Positions 16,619 through 25,174 of a stretch of 64,000 nt of DNA are shown here, piece by piece (position 1 is the first letter of the stretch; the number at the start of each line of letters is the position of its first letter). The notes beneath the pieces were generated by a model. The model searched no databases, was not told where the DNA came from, and saw only the letters and a list, made by a program, of their open reading frames with translations. The stretch lies in assembly GCF_900101595.1 (NCBI RefSeq), contig NZ_FMYY01000021.1, positions 1 to 64,000 on the forward strand, given 5' to 3'. The position numbers and the translations under genes are program-made. The DNA comes from Paenibacillus sp. cl123. GTDB taxonomy: Bacteria > Bacillota > Bacilli > Paenibacillales > NBRC-103111.

Positions 16619-16703
16619 CTCAATCATTATTTGAGGATAACTTCACAGTTCCCCCTAGCAAACACGCTCTGCTCAGCCGCCGCGCCAGCCACCCCTATCA
16701 AGG

Positions 16704-17516
16704 TTAGCCGGTCGCGCGGCTGACGATGCTGAGCACATCGGCTCTGCTCAGCTTATTGCCGCCGGCGCCGATCAGCTTGACGGTCGCATGCGCCAGCGCA
16801 AGCGGGAGCTTGCAAAATTGCAGCGCCGGTCCTTGCTTCAGCTCGGCCACATACTCGTCGGCGAGCTGCAGATTGCGGCGGGTGTACCGCAGCATCTCTT
16901 CTTTGCCCCAGCCGTTCGGATAGAAATCGACGCCGCGCTCCAGATCTTCCTTCCGGTTGCGCAGGATATTAACCGCTTGCAGACCTCTGCCGAAGGCGAC
17001 TGCTTTATCCCGGTCCGTCTGGATCTCCTGATCGTCCCACGCCCATAGCTCGGACAGCATCTCGCCGACCATCCCGGCCACGCTGTAGGTGTAGCCGTCC
17101 AAATCCTGTTCCGTCTCGATGCGCCACTGCTTGTCCACCCATTCCGCCATTTCCCCGGCCATCCGCGAGGTATACCTGCATACGATCTCGACCGTCCCCG
17201 CCGGACACAGCTCTATCCATTCATGCAACCGCAACGTAACCTCCGGCAGGTTTCCTTTATAGGGAGCAAGCAGTTCCTGCAGCGCTGCAGTAGGATTAGC
17301 CGTATGAAGAATATCACGAATCGAGTATAATAGCTTGGTTTTAGTCGGGTCGTCAAGCTCCGGCCGGTCCTCAATCTCATCGATCGACCGCATACAAAGA
17401 TAAGCACCCGTCACCGCTTCCTTCAGCCCCGGATCAAGCCGGGAGATAGGAATATAAAAGGTACGGCTTGTCTGCTTCAACATGTTCAGCGCTTCACTCA
17501 TAGCTTTAATAATCAT
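16704..17516 (-). CDS. Squalene/phytoene synthase-family protein, YisP-like
   Basis: 270 residues with the trans-isoprenyl synthase fold: SRTFYIPI (18-25), first Asp-rich motif DEIED (46-50) and the second motif region AVNILRNRKEDLERG (181-195). In true squalene/phytoene synthases the second motif is normally RDxxxD. Here the first Asp is replaced by Asn187, while Asp191 remains. As I remember, B. subtilis YisP shares the NILRN spelling and acts as a farnesyl diphosphate phosphatase that gives farnesol rather than a C30 synthase. No carotenoid or hopanoid genes are adjacent. The start is uncertain between the ATG at 17516 (GGAG only 3 nt away) and the in-frame ATG at 17501. It has its own terminator at 16596-16618. 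Confidence 0.85.
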   Translation of the reverse strand: MIIKAMSEALNMLKQTSRTFYIPISRLDPGLKEAVTGAYLCMRSIDEIEDRPELDDPTKTKLLYSIRDILHTANPTAALQELLAPYKGNLPEVTLRLHEWIELCPAGTVEIVCRYTSRMAGEMAEWVDKQWRIETEQDLDGYTYSVAGMVGEMLSELWAWDDQEIQTDRDKAVAFGRGLQAVNILRNRKEDLERGVDFYPNGWGKEEMLRYTRRNLQLADEYVAELKQGPALQFCKLPLALAHATVKLIGAGGNKLSRADVLSIVSRATG

Positions 17517-17855
17517 TCACTCCATTTGCGTAAGATGTCATCGTTCTGAGCCATGGCCGTACGGCAGTCATGATTAGGATTAGAACTCTTCCTTCCATTT
17601 TCCTACGAATGGCTGGACAATGCAAATTATATTGCTGGTATGGGCTTTCAGCAGCCTCCTTACCTCTTTTTAATCATCTGATCTTCCTTTGAAAACCGGT
17701 ACGCCCGTATTTTTCCTGTTCTCCCGGCTCAGTTGATCATTAAGATACATTGCCCGTATTACATTGTTTTACATTTTTAATAAATTTACTCATTTTCTGC
17801 CGACAAAAAATTCCAGAAAATTTGAAAGAAGCACGGCGATACGTCTAAAAAGTAA
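17517..17855. other. Intergenic region without recognised gene
   Basis: About 340 bp, becoming AT-rich toward 17750-17850. No frame with a credible start or family pattern. It separates the GC-richer YisP-like gene, whose promoter should lie here, from the lower-GC lyase locus. Confidence 0.6.
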
Positions 17856-17883
17856 AGAGACCTGCTCGCATACGCAGATCTCT
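17856..17883 (-). terminator. Rho-independent terminator after the PL8 lyase gene
   Basis: AGAGATCTGC pairs with GCAGGTCTCT (one G-U) around an 8-nt loop, followed on the minus strand by TTACTTTTTAG. It lies 8 bp beyond the lyase stop codon. Confidence 0.85.
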
Positions 17884-17890
17884 TCCACCC

Positions 17891-20800
17891 TTATTGAACC
17901 GCTATATCATCAAACCTGGCAGCCGCTTTGTACGTAGCAAGGCCGATTTTACCTGAACTGAAGCTAGAATCCGTTGCAGTCAGTTCTTTGACACCATTCA
18001 CATAAAAATCAAGCGTATTGCCTGCAAGTACCGCTTTTAGCACATAAGTCGTCCCTGGGGAAAGCGTATAAGCTTTCGATACCAGAATTGTTTTGGTCCC
18101 AGCAACATGCTTACTGATCTCTAAAGCCCCATTCGAATAATAAAAATTATATTTATTACTCGTATCTGTGAGTCTGCCCATCAATCCAACAACGGCCGTT
18201 GATAATCCATAGTTGATAGGCTTCACTTTGGCCTCTATGGAATAGTCGGTCCACGTGCTGTCCCCTGCCCAGCTATACGCTGCAACCGCAGTATTGGACT
18301 GATCATACATCTTCGTACCATCTGTTACAACGGACCATGTACCTCCTGAGGTAGACCACCTATCGGCGGCGTTATCCTCAAAACTATCGTTGAACGAGAT
18401 CGGCGGCGTCGTTACTAAAGAGTTCACCGTTACATTGTCAAAACGTGCTGCTGCTTTATACATAGCAATTCCGATCTGGCCCGAGCTGAAACTCGTATCT
18501 GTGGCTGTTAGTTCCTTCACGCCGTCGACATAGAAGTCGAGCGTACTGCCAACTAATACGGCTTTGAACGTATGATTTACGCCTGTCGATAACGTATAAG
18601 CCTTAGAGGTTAGCACCGATTTGGTATCAGCCACATGCTTGCTGATTTCCAATGTGCCATTGGAATAATAAAAGTTATATTTATTGCCAGTATCCGTAAG
18701 CCTTGCCATGATGCCGACTACACCTGTGGAAATGCCATAGTTAATTGGCTTCACAGTTGCTTCAACCGCATAATCCGTCCACGTGCTGTTACCTGCGACA
18801 GAATAGGCTGCAGCCGAATTACCCGACTGATCGTACATTTTCGTACCATCCGTTAAGACGGACCATGTGCCGCCTGATGTTGTCCAACCATCTGCAACCC
18901 CATCTTCAAAATTATCACTGAAAAGCAGTACCGGCGGCGGTGTTGTTACCTCTTCATAGCTGAATTTCGCCTTAAATGTTTTTCCTTTGGCGCCACTGAC
19001 ATTCACGGTAAACTTAATGGTTGGGCTTAACTGTGTGACTACGATGCCAGGATCTGTTGAGATGGCACCCATAGCGGCCTTGTTAATTTCTACGGAAATA
19101 TTTCCCGTATTGACTTGTGTCGGGTCGGAAATCGCAACCTCTATATCGCTGCTTGTTTCTTTGGTCATAACGGAAGCCTTTTTGTCACTGGACAGGAAGT
19201 TGCTACCACTTACTTGAACCCATTTCAGTGCATCGTTCCAGAAGTTCGCCCCCACAATATTAAGCGTGTTTTCCTTCACCGCCTGGGCGGATGTGGAATT
19301 TTCCAGCACCGTAATGTTCGGGTTGCTCGCATAATTACTTACTTGCGCGCTAGATTTCCCCGGCAATGTGACATATGAATAACTCCCATTGGTTGGATTA
19401 CCGCCATGGTCAAACCATAAACCCATATAATTACGTGTTATTGCCGTTGTCGGTTCATTGGGATTGATCGCATTCCATGAGCCTGTTCTAGCATCACGAA
19501 GTCCTTTGACAACCCCGCTGCCTGGGAAATAATAGCCAATATCCGCTCCGGCAACATTCCCCGCCAGATGCGCCCAATTCGTACCCATCATCGTTTCTGA
19601 CCAGCCCAATGCACTGGATTTGGAGGTGCCGTTCACGATCAACGCATTATCGCCGCTGCTGTTCAGTTTGCGATTCTCTATAATCGTTTCTATTGGGCGA
19701 TTATCCGTGCTCGTGATGCCGGCACCTAGGGATACAATCTCATCATCCAGCATAAACCACGATTTCTTAGCGGTTAACGAATTACCAAGGGCTTTCAGAT
19801 CCATACCTGAAATACCATATAAACCTAGAATCGAAGTGCCTCCAACCCAGTTGTTCGTCGATAGCGAGCCTGCCGAAGAAGCATTAGCCCTTGTCTGTGT
19901 ATCCACTGTCGTACCCGGCAGTCGATACGGATTCACCGTTGCCCAGAAATCATCACTGTATTGGGCCAGATCCGCGTTATACACATACGTCATGCCTTCA
20001 CCGGTATACCAGCCTTTTAAATTTTCACTATTCGTCACTTCATAATTGTAAATACGGTTAGAAAACATACTGAGGCCAAAGCCAAAGCCTGGACGAAGAT
20101 GAACCGCCCGATCCATGACAGGAAACTGCTGATGTTTAATCAATTCGCCTCTGGATGTGATGGTGCCGTCGTTAACAATCGCTTTGCCTAGCACGATCAT
20201 TTGAATGGGCGCATAAGTAAAAAAGTTCCTATACGTATCCGCCTCAATCCAATACTTCACCATACGCTTAAAAGCCGCAGCATCCGCTGCCGGTGCGAAC
20301 TGGGAGATTCGAATAATCGACTGAATCACATTGTGACCAACTTGATGGTCTTGAAAATTGGACCGAGAAATCTCCCGTCCTCTGGACAAATCCATCATAG
20401 CCCCTTTATAAACCAAAGGTTCAAAGGAATCATAGACCCATCTATATACATTTTGTATATCGGGATCGATGACTTCCCACGTGGAATCTTCCAAAATATA
20501 GATGACTTTGGAAATTTCCGAAAGCAAGGCTTTCCCATAACCACCCGTATAAGGATGTTTGTTATGTTGAATAAAGGAACCGTCTGTATAAAATCCATCC
20601 CCGGAGGTCACATAATTAAACACACTGCTGAGACCATCCCTTGCGCTCGTCAACTTTGAACTGCTTTTGACAATAATCCCTCTAATTGCAATGACAGTGC
20701 ATTCCCATACGCGATTCGCCCCCGTCGATGTAATCGTAGGTTGGAAACGTTCAACGGCATTCATATAGTTCGTTATTTGCGTTGCCGTCAATTGTTCATA

Positions 20801-21316
20801 AAGCAATACAACGATGTCGTTGAGAGCAAGAGGAGCGCCAATTTCCCAATCCCACCAATTGCTATAGGTGGTCGTGCTCTCATTGTAACGGTTTGTATAC
20901 ATCCAGTCCAAAGCACTTTTAATATCCGCCAGCAGGGCAGCATTATTTTCAAGCGAAGAGCCTTTCGTTGCATAGGCAAGGGCCATAGCTTTCAAACGAT
21001 TATAGCCTGAAGTGACATGTTTGGAGCTGGTGGTACCGGTTAAATCGCTCCACAGATAGGTGCGTCCGGCCGCCTTATTCATCGTGTCCCAATGGTTTTG
21101 TGCGGTTGCTGTAATCGCCGTAATCTGACTGGCAATATCCGCATCCAAGGGGTTGTACGCTGTTCCCCCGGTCAGCATCTCCTTCCATTTGTCTCTAAGG
21201 GAATCATACTCATCGGCCGCATGGGCTTTAGGAACGAAGAATGTCCCTAATAAGACAAAGACGAGGGCGAACGATAATAAAACGCTTACAAATTTACGGA
21301 TAAATGGTACGTTCAT
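17891..21316 (-). CDS. Secreted PL8 polysaccharide lyase (xanthan-lyase-like) with duplicated C-terminal module
   Basis: 1141 residues. A signal peptide (about 1-33, ending AHA) precedes an alpha/alpha-barrel. Catalytic residues fit Asn201 (ANRVWE), His251 and Tyr260 (QHNKHPYTGGYG), with SRGREISRS near 311-319 for substrate Arg residues. The beta-sandwich region has DDEIVSLGAG and ENRKLN. Remembered Bacillus sp. GL1 xanthan lyase shows the same strings (for example KGAMMD-RGREISRS and RIPGTTV-like YRLPGTTV), with catalytic Asn194/His246/Tyr255. After the SGAKGKTFKAKF junction come two tandem ~165-residue beta-rich modules, each starting FEDGVADGW/FEDNAADRW and ending RFDNVTV/RFDDIAV. PL8 enzymes cleave uronate polysaccharides by beta-elimination. 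Xanthan-type substrate is likely but not proven. AAGGAGAGG precedes the ATG. It is last in the locus with the transporter genes. Confidence 0.92.
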   Translation of the reverse strand: MNVPFIRKFVSVLLSFALVFVLLGTFFVPKAHAADEYDSLRDKWKEMLTGGTAYNPLDADIASQITAITATAQNHWDTMNKAAGRTYLWSDLTGTTSSKHVTSGYNRLKAMALAYATKGSSLENNAALLADIKSALDWMYTNRYNESTTTYSNWWDWEIGAPLALNDIVVLLYEQLTATQITNYMNAVERFQPTITSTGANRVWECTVIAIRGIIVKSSSKLTSARDGLSSVFNYVTSGDGFYTDGSFIQHNKHPYTGGYGKALLSEISKVIYILEDSTWEVIDPDIQNVYRWVYDSFEPLVYKGAMMDLSRGREISRSNFQDHQVGHNVIQSIIRISQFAPAADAAAFKRMVKYWIEADTYRNFFTYAPIQMIVLGKAIVNDGTITSRGELIKHQQFPVMDRAVHLRPGFGFGLSMFSNRIYNYEVTNSENLKGWYTGEGMTYVYNADLAQYSDDFWATVNPYRLPGTTVDTQTRANASSAGSLSTNNWVGGTSILGLYGISGMDLKALGNSLTAKKSWFMLDDEIVSLGAGITSTDNRPIETIIENRKLNSSGDNALIVNGTSKSSALGWSETMMGTNWAHLAGNVAGADIGYYFPGSGVVKGLRDARTGSWNAINPNEPTTAITRNYMGLWFDHGGNPTNGSYSYVTLPGKSSAQVSNYASNPNITVLENSTSAQAVKENTLNIVGANFWNDALKWVQVSGSNFLSSDKKASVMTKETSSDIEVAISDPTQVNTGNISVEINKAAMGAISTDPGIVVTQLSPTIKFTVNVSGAKGKTFKAKFSYEEVTTPPPVLLFSDNFEDGVADGWTTSGGTWSVLTDGTKMYDQSGNSAAAYSVAGNSTWTDYAVEATVKPINYGISTGVVGIMARLTDTGNKYNFYYSNGTLEISKHVADTKSVLTSKAYTLSTGVNHTFKAVLVGSTLDFYVDGVKELTATDTSFSSGQIGIAMYKAAARFDNVTVNSLVTTPPISFNDSFEDNAADRWSTSGGTWSVVTDGTKMYDQSNTAVAAYSWAGDSTWTDYSIEAKVKPINYGLSTAVVGLMGRLTDTSNKYNFYYSNGALEISKHVAGTKTILVSKAYTLSPGTTYVLKAVLAGNTLDFYVNGVKELTATDSSFSSGKIGLATYKAAARFDDIAVQ
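17894..18930 (-). repeat. Tandem duplication of a ~165-residue module inside the PL8 gene
   Basis: The DNA encoding the two C-terminal modules (about 18420-18930 and 17894-18395) is a direct duplication. The proteins share long stretches such as NKYNFYYSNG, LEISKHVA and TDGTKMYDQS. DNA identity is clearly lower at third positions, so the duplication is old and has diverged. Confidence 0.85.
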
Positions 21317-21413
21317 AACTTACACCTCTCCTTAGGGGATTATGCTGTCTCTTGCTCGCATAAATTCTTCACGTACATCCCTCGTTACTTCACCTCCCTT
21401 CATGGAGTCAAGC

Positions 21414-21443
21414 GAAGGTTCTGTCGTTGCTGACAGAACCTTC
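21414..21443. terminator. Hairpin between the lipoprotein and PL8 genes
   Basis: Perfect 12-bp arms GAAGGTTCTGTC / GACAGAACCTTC (21414-21425 and 21432-21443) enclose a 6-nt loop. On the minus strand no U-tract follows, so it may stabilise or partly terminate the transporter transcript while leaving read-through into the lyase gene. Confidence 0.6.
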
Positions 21444-21463
21444 TTCTCTTTTCCAACTCAGCC

Positions 21464-23002
21464 TTATTTCTTTCTAAATGCATCAGCTTGTTTCTGCAAT
21501 TCTGTTTGAATTTTCTTCACGACCGGCTCTGCTTTCGATTGCATTTCAGCAAATACCTTATCATCTGCAACACCGGCGGAAAGCGGCTTATGATACTGCT
21601 CAATAAACGTGTTCAGTTGCGCAAGCTCATTCGCAATTGGTGTAATGTCAAACGTTAAACCAGTCAGAACGTCTTTCTCGAAGTTAGCCGCATTGCGTGA
21701 CCATTTCGTCAGAGATACGGAAAGATCGCTTTGATCAGAGCTGATACGATCCATAGCCGGGTTGCCGATCCATGCCCAAGGGAACCATCCGTATCCAGCT
21801 GCGCCTGATCCGTTTTTATACTTGTCGTCGCCCATTGGCTCCCAATGCTTGCCTTGTATACCGTATGCGAGAAGATCGAAGTTTTCTTTTTGGTTCGCCC
21901 AATCCAGGAACTGAATCGCACGTTCTTTGTTTTTGCTCGCTTTCGGTACAGCAATGAAATTCCCGGCTGTGAAGCTGGATACTTTTTTACTCGTCATATC
22001 GAAGAACGATACATACTCTAGTTTGGCGCCAGGCACGTTTTTCTGAAGCGTCGCTTGGTTAGCTGAGTTCACTGTCCAGTCATCCGAATGCGTGATCCCG
22101 ACTTTGCCTTGCGTGACAAGCTCACGAGGACTTTTCACGCCCATGATATCAGGGTGCATAATGCCTTCTGTATACAGTTTACGCGACAGCTTAAAGGAAT
22201 CCATAATCGCCGCTTCGTTCGTTTCGAACAAGTTATAGATCTTACCGTCATTGCCTTTAAAATAAAGCAGTACTTGATTCATCCCTGCAACAGGAACTGG
22301 ACGAATATTCCCCGGTTCGAAGAACAACTTGTGAATGGCCGCTGTCGACCCGCCATTGATCGCCATTGGAATCAGGTCTTTTTCTTTCTCCTTCAATGTT
22401 TTACTAAAAGCAATCAATTCATCATACGTTTTGATTGGAGCAACGCCGTATTTCTCTCTAAGATCACCCCGAATCAAGTATCCTCTTGATTTATAAAAGT
22501 CGGTTTCCAGCGGAATCAGGCTAATTTTTCCGTTAACTTTATTCGCATCCCATTGCTCTTGCGGCCGATTCTTCTTAATATTCGGACCATATTGATCAAG
22601 AAGCGCTTCTAACGGTTCATAGAAACCGCTTTGCACTTTCGTCAGCAGCCCGTTGTCCATGTTATCCCAAATGAGATCGTAATCCTCGCCGCTCGCCAGC
22701 GTCAATTGAAGCTTCTGCTTTAGATCAGCCCAAGGAACAAATGTCACATTCAATTTAACGTTCAACGTACCTGCCATACGTTTCTCTGCTTCGGCCAAGA
22801 CCTCGTCAAAATCAGTTGGTTTGGTACCTGGAAGCATGATTTTGAGCGTTGCCGGCGCTAATCCTTTGCCGGCAGCTGCCGTTTCTTTGGATGTAGGGGC
22901 TGCAGTCCCCGACGTATTCTCTTCTTTTCCCCCACAAGCCGCCAATACACTTAAACTGAGAATGGTAGATAAGGCAATGACCCCTGCTTTTCCAGCTTTC
23001 AT
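21464..23002 (-). CDS. ABC-transporter solute-binding lipoprotein (LplA-like)
   Basis: 512 residues. The lipobox LAAC places the lipidated Cys at 23, with a Ser/Thr-rich linker after it. The rest is a family-1 extracellular solute-binding fold (KIMLPGTKPTDFDEVLAEAEKRM near the start, ASGEDYDLIWDN, and VSSFTAGNFIAVPKASKNKERAIQFLDWAN). It resembles LplA/YtcQ proteins that bind oligosaccharides made from polysaccharides. GAGGAGG precedes the ATG. Downstream of the two permease genes and upstream of the PL8 lyase, it should capture the lyase products at the membrane. Ligand is inferred from context. Confidence 0.92.
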   Translation of the reverse strand: MKAGKAGVIALSTILSLSVLAACGGKEENTSGTAAPTSKETAAAGKGLAPATLKIMLPGTKPTDFDEVLAEAEKRMAGTLNVKLNVTFVPWADLKQKLQLTLASGEDYDLIWDNMDNGLLTKVQSGFYEPLEALLDQYGPNIKKNRPQEQWDANKVNGKISLIPLETDFYKSRGYLIRGDLREKYGVAPIKTYDELIAFSKTLKEKEKDLIPMAINGGSTAAIHKLFFEPGNIRPVPVAGMNQVLLYFKGNDGKIYNLFETNEAAIMDSFKLSRKLYTEGIMHPDIMGVKSPRELVTQGKVGITHSDDWTVNSANQATLQKNVPGAKLEYVSFFDMTSKKVSSFTAGNFIAVPKASKNKERAIQFLDWANQKENFDLLAYGIQGKHWEPMGDDKYKNGSGAAGYGWFPWAWIGNPAMDRISSDQSDLSVSLTKWSRNAANFEKDVLTGLTFDITPIANELAQLNTFIEQYHKPLSAGVADDKVFAEMQSKAEPVVKKIQTELQKQADAFRKK

Positions 23003-23081
23003 CTCATTTCCTCCTCAAGAATGATATGACTATATTCTACCGCATCTCCTCTATGTATATCGGAGGCGGATAAAACCACAT

Positions 23082-24008
23082 TTACCCCTTCACAGAACCA
23101 ATCGTTAAACCTTTAACAAAATATTTTTGCAAAAACGGATATAGAAGAATAATAGGTCCAATGGTGACGCAAACCGTAGCGAATTGGATACTTTTACTTG
23201 GCGGGGCTTCTGAGACAGATGCGCCGCCGATATACGATTCAATATTTATCGTCGAAATGAGTTCACGAATCATCATTTGCAGCGGATGCAGGTCCTTGTT
23301 ATCAATAAACAAGAGCGCTAACCACCAGTCATTCCAATAATGCAGGGCGTAAAATAACCCAACTGTCGCCAAAGCCGGCATGGATAGCGGCCAAATAATC
23401 CGAAAGAAAATATACAGCTCATTCGCACCGTCAACGGTGGCGGCTTCATTAATTTCATAAGGAACTGTACGAAAGAACGATACAAGGATAAAGGTATAGA
23501 ACGGATTCAACAAATAGGGCAGAATTAACGCCAGCATGGAATCCTTTAAATGCAGCCAGTTCGTAATTAAGATATAGAAACCGACCAAGCCAGCTCCGAA
23601 CAAGAAGGTAAAATAGGTCAGAAAAGCGAGAATATTACGGTATTTAACGCGTCGATGGGAAAGTACATACGCAAACATGGCAGACATCACAAGGGCGCTG
23701 ATTGTCCCTACTACGGTTACCGTAACGGAAACATAATAGCTTTGGAACACCTGCTTACCGGTAAACAAGTACTGGTAGGCATCCAAGCTCCACTCTTTGG
23801 GCCATAATCGGAACCCATACTTCGTCAAGCTTTTCTCTGATGTCAGAGAACCAGCTACAACCATCCAAAAGGGAATGATCGAAAATAAAGTAAACAAGGT
23901 GATAAACGTATACGTGAACAGCTTGAACCATCCGTCTCCGTTTGGCCGGAAGCTCGTTCGTTTGGGCATAACTACGGCTTTATCCGCCAATAGCTGCGCT
24001 TCATTCAT
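23082..24008 (-). CDS. ABC sugar permease (LplC-like)
   Basis: 308-residue inner-membrane permease with six hydrophobic segments and the cytoplasmic EAA loop INEAATVDGANELYIFFRII, which docks to the ATPase. C-terminus FVKGLTIGSVKG is typical of this group. The frame extends three codons further to a GTG at 24017, but the GTG overlaps the AGGAGG ribosome site and the ATG at 24008 is properly spaced at 10 nt. It partners with the permease at 24023. No ATPase gene is present, as usual for this family, where a shared MsmX-type ATPase encoded elsewhere powers several importers (established for Bacillus, inferred here). Confidence 0.92.
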   Translation of the reverse strand: MNEAQLLADKAVVMPKRTSFRPNGDGWFKLFTYTFITLFTLFSIIPFWMVVAGSLTSEKSLTKYGFRLWPKEWSLDAYQYLFTGKQVFQSYYVSVTVTVVGTISALVMSAMFAYVLSHRRVKYRNILAFLTYFTFLFGAGLVGFYILITNWLHLKDSMLALILPYLLNPFYTFILVSFFRTVPYEINEAATVDGANELYIFFRIIWPLSMPALATVGLFYALHYWNDWWLALLFIDNKDLHPLQMMIRELISTINIESYIGGASVSEAPPSKSIQFATVCVTIGPIILLYPFLQKYFVKGLTIGSVKG

Positions 24009-24022
24009 TAGGGTCACACCTC

Positions 24023-24934
24023 CTAGAATAGCTTGGAATCCGGATCGATTCGTTTCACTAAGTAATTAAATCCTATAATTGTGATTAATCCGAGCAGTGA
24101 CTGATACAGAACGACAGCGGACGCCATCCCGAAATTCCCCAACTGTCTTAGGGAACGGAAGGAATACGTATCGATGATATCCGTCGTCGGAAACAGCATC
24201 CCGTTATCACCGATAATGCCGTAGATCATCCCAAAATCACCGTAAAAAATTCGCCCGACTGCCAGCAGCGTAAGAACAATGATAACTGGCCTGATCATTG
24301 GCAGGGTAATCCGAATAACTTGCTGCAAGCGTGAGGCTCCATCAATCCGGGCACTCTCGTAGTATTCCTCGGAAATACCTGTAATGGCGGCTAAGAAGAT
24401 AACGGCTTTATAGCCAGTAAACTTCCAGACATAAATAATGGTTAATAGCCACGGCCATGCATCGGGCGAGTTATAAAAATTAATTCGTTCGTTGCCGAAG
24501 CTTTCAAGCGTTCGATTAATAAATCCGTCCGTTGTGTTGATTAAGGCAAATACCATTAAGCTGACGACCATCCAGGAAATAAAATACGGCATGAAAATCA
24601 ATGACTGGCACAACTTCTGATAGATAACCATGCGGATTTCATTTAACAAGATCGCAATCGTCACCGCGAAGACCATACTTGAAACAATGAACAATCCATT
24701 CAACATCAATGTGTTCAAAGTCACCTTGTACCAGGCATCGCTGCCGAAAAAAAACTTGAAATTATCGAACCCGATCCACGGGCTTCCCCAAATCCCATCA
24801 CTTATTTGAAAGCGCTTGAACGCGAGCACATGACCAACCATCGGTAAGTAAGCGAAAATGGCTAGAAACATAATGCCCGGCAGCGCCATCGCATAGAGGA
24901 TTTTATTGGTTCTGATTTCTTTTAGGAATGACAA
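24023..24934 (-). CDS. ABC sugar permease (LplB-like)
   Basis: About 303 residues with six membrane segments and EAA motif EYYESARIDGASRLQQVIRI. C-terminus NYLVKRIDPDSKLF. The frame stays open to a GTG at 24979, but AGGAGGGAG lies inside that extension. A TTG at 24934 sits at the right distance and would give LSFLKEIRTNK as N-terminus, the normal length for LplB. I prefer the TTG start, at moderate certainty. It is the first permease gene of the locus, 14 bp before the next one, and would form the heterodimeric channel for lyase products. Confidence 0.9.
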   Translation of the reverse strand: MSFLKEIRTNKILYAMALPGIMFLAIFAYLPMVGHVLAFKRFQISDGIWGSPWIGFDNFKFFFGSDAWYKVTLNTLMLNGLFIVSSMVFAVTIAILLNEIRMVIYQKLCQSLIFMPYFISWMVVSLMVFALINTTDGFINRTLESFGNERINFYNSPDAWPWLLTIIYVWKFTGYKAVIFLAAITGISEEYYESARIDGASRLQQVIRITLPMIRPVIIVLTLLAVGRIFYGDFGMIYGIIGDNGMLFPTTDIIDTYSFRSLRQLGNFGMASAVVLYQSLLGLITIIGFNYLVKRIDPDSKLF

Positions 24935-25113
24935 CTTGTTCTCCCTCCTCTGCTTTTGTCTCGTTGTGATGCTAGTCACATGCTATCCCATCTTCCCCGC
25001 AGCTGCATAGTTCTCATTCTGCTTTTGAGTTTTCAGAACTCACTAATCCCCAGGGTTCTCGTTCTGTCGAACGGTTCTTCAGGGGTACTCCTTGCTGCAC
25101 AAGGCTTTGCGGG

Positions 25114-25171
25114 CATGGCGAAAGGCCGTCCCTTAAGGTTCAATACCTTTGGGGACGGCCTCTTCGCCATG
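25114..25171. terminator. Large inverted repeat after the membrane AraC gene
   Basis: About 20-bp arms (from 25114 and up to 25171, with one bulge) contain CATGGCGAA and AGGCCGTCCC and their complements. It lies directly beyond the stop codon at 25175 and upstream of the permease operon. No clear U-tract follows. It probably separates the regulator transcript from the transporter genes. Confidence 0.6.
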
Positions 25172-25174
25172 ACA

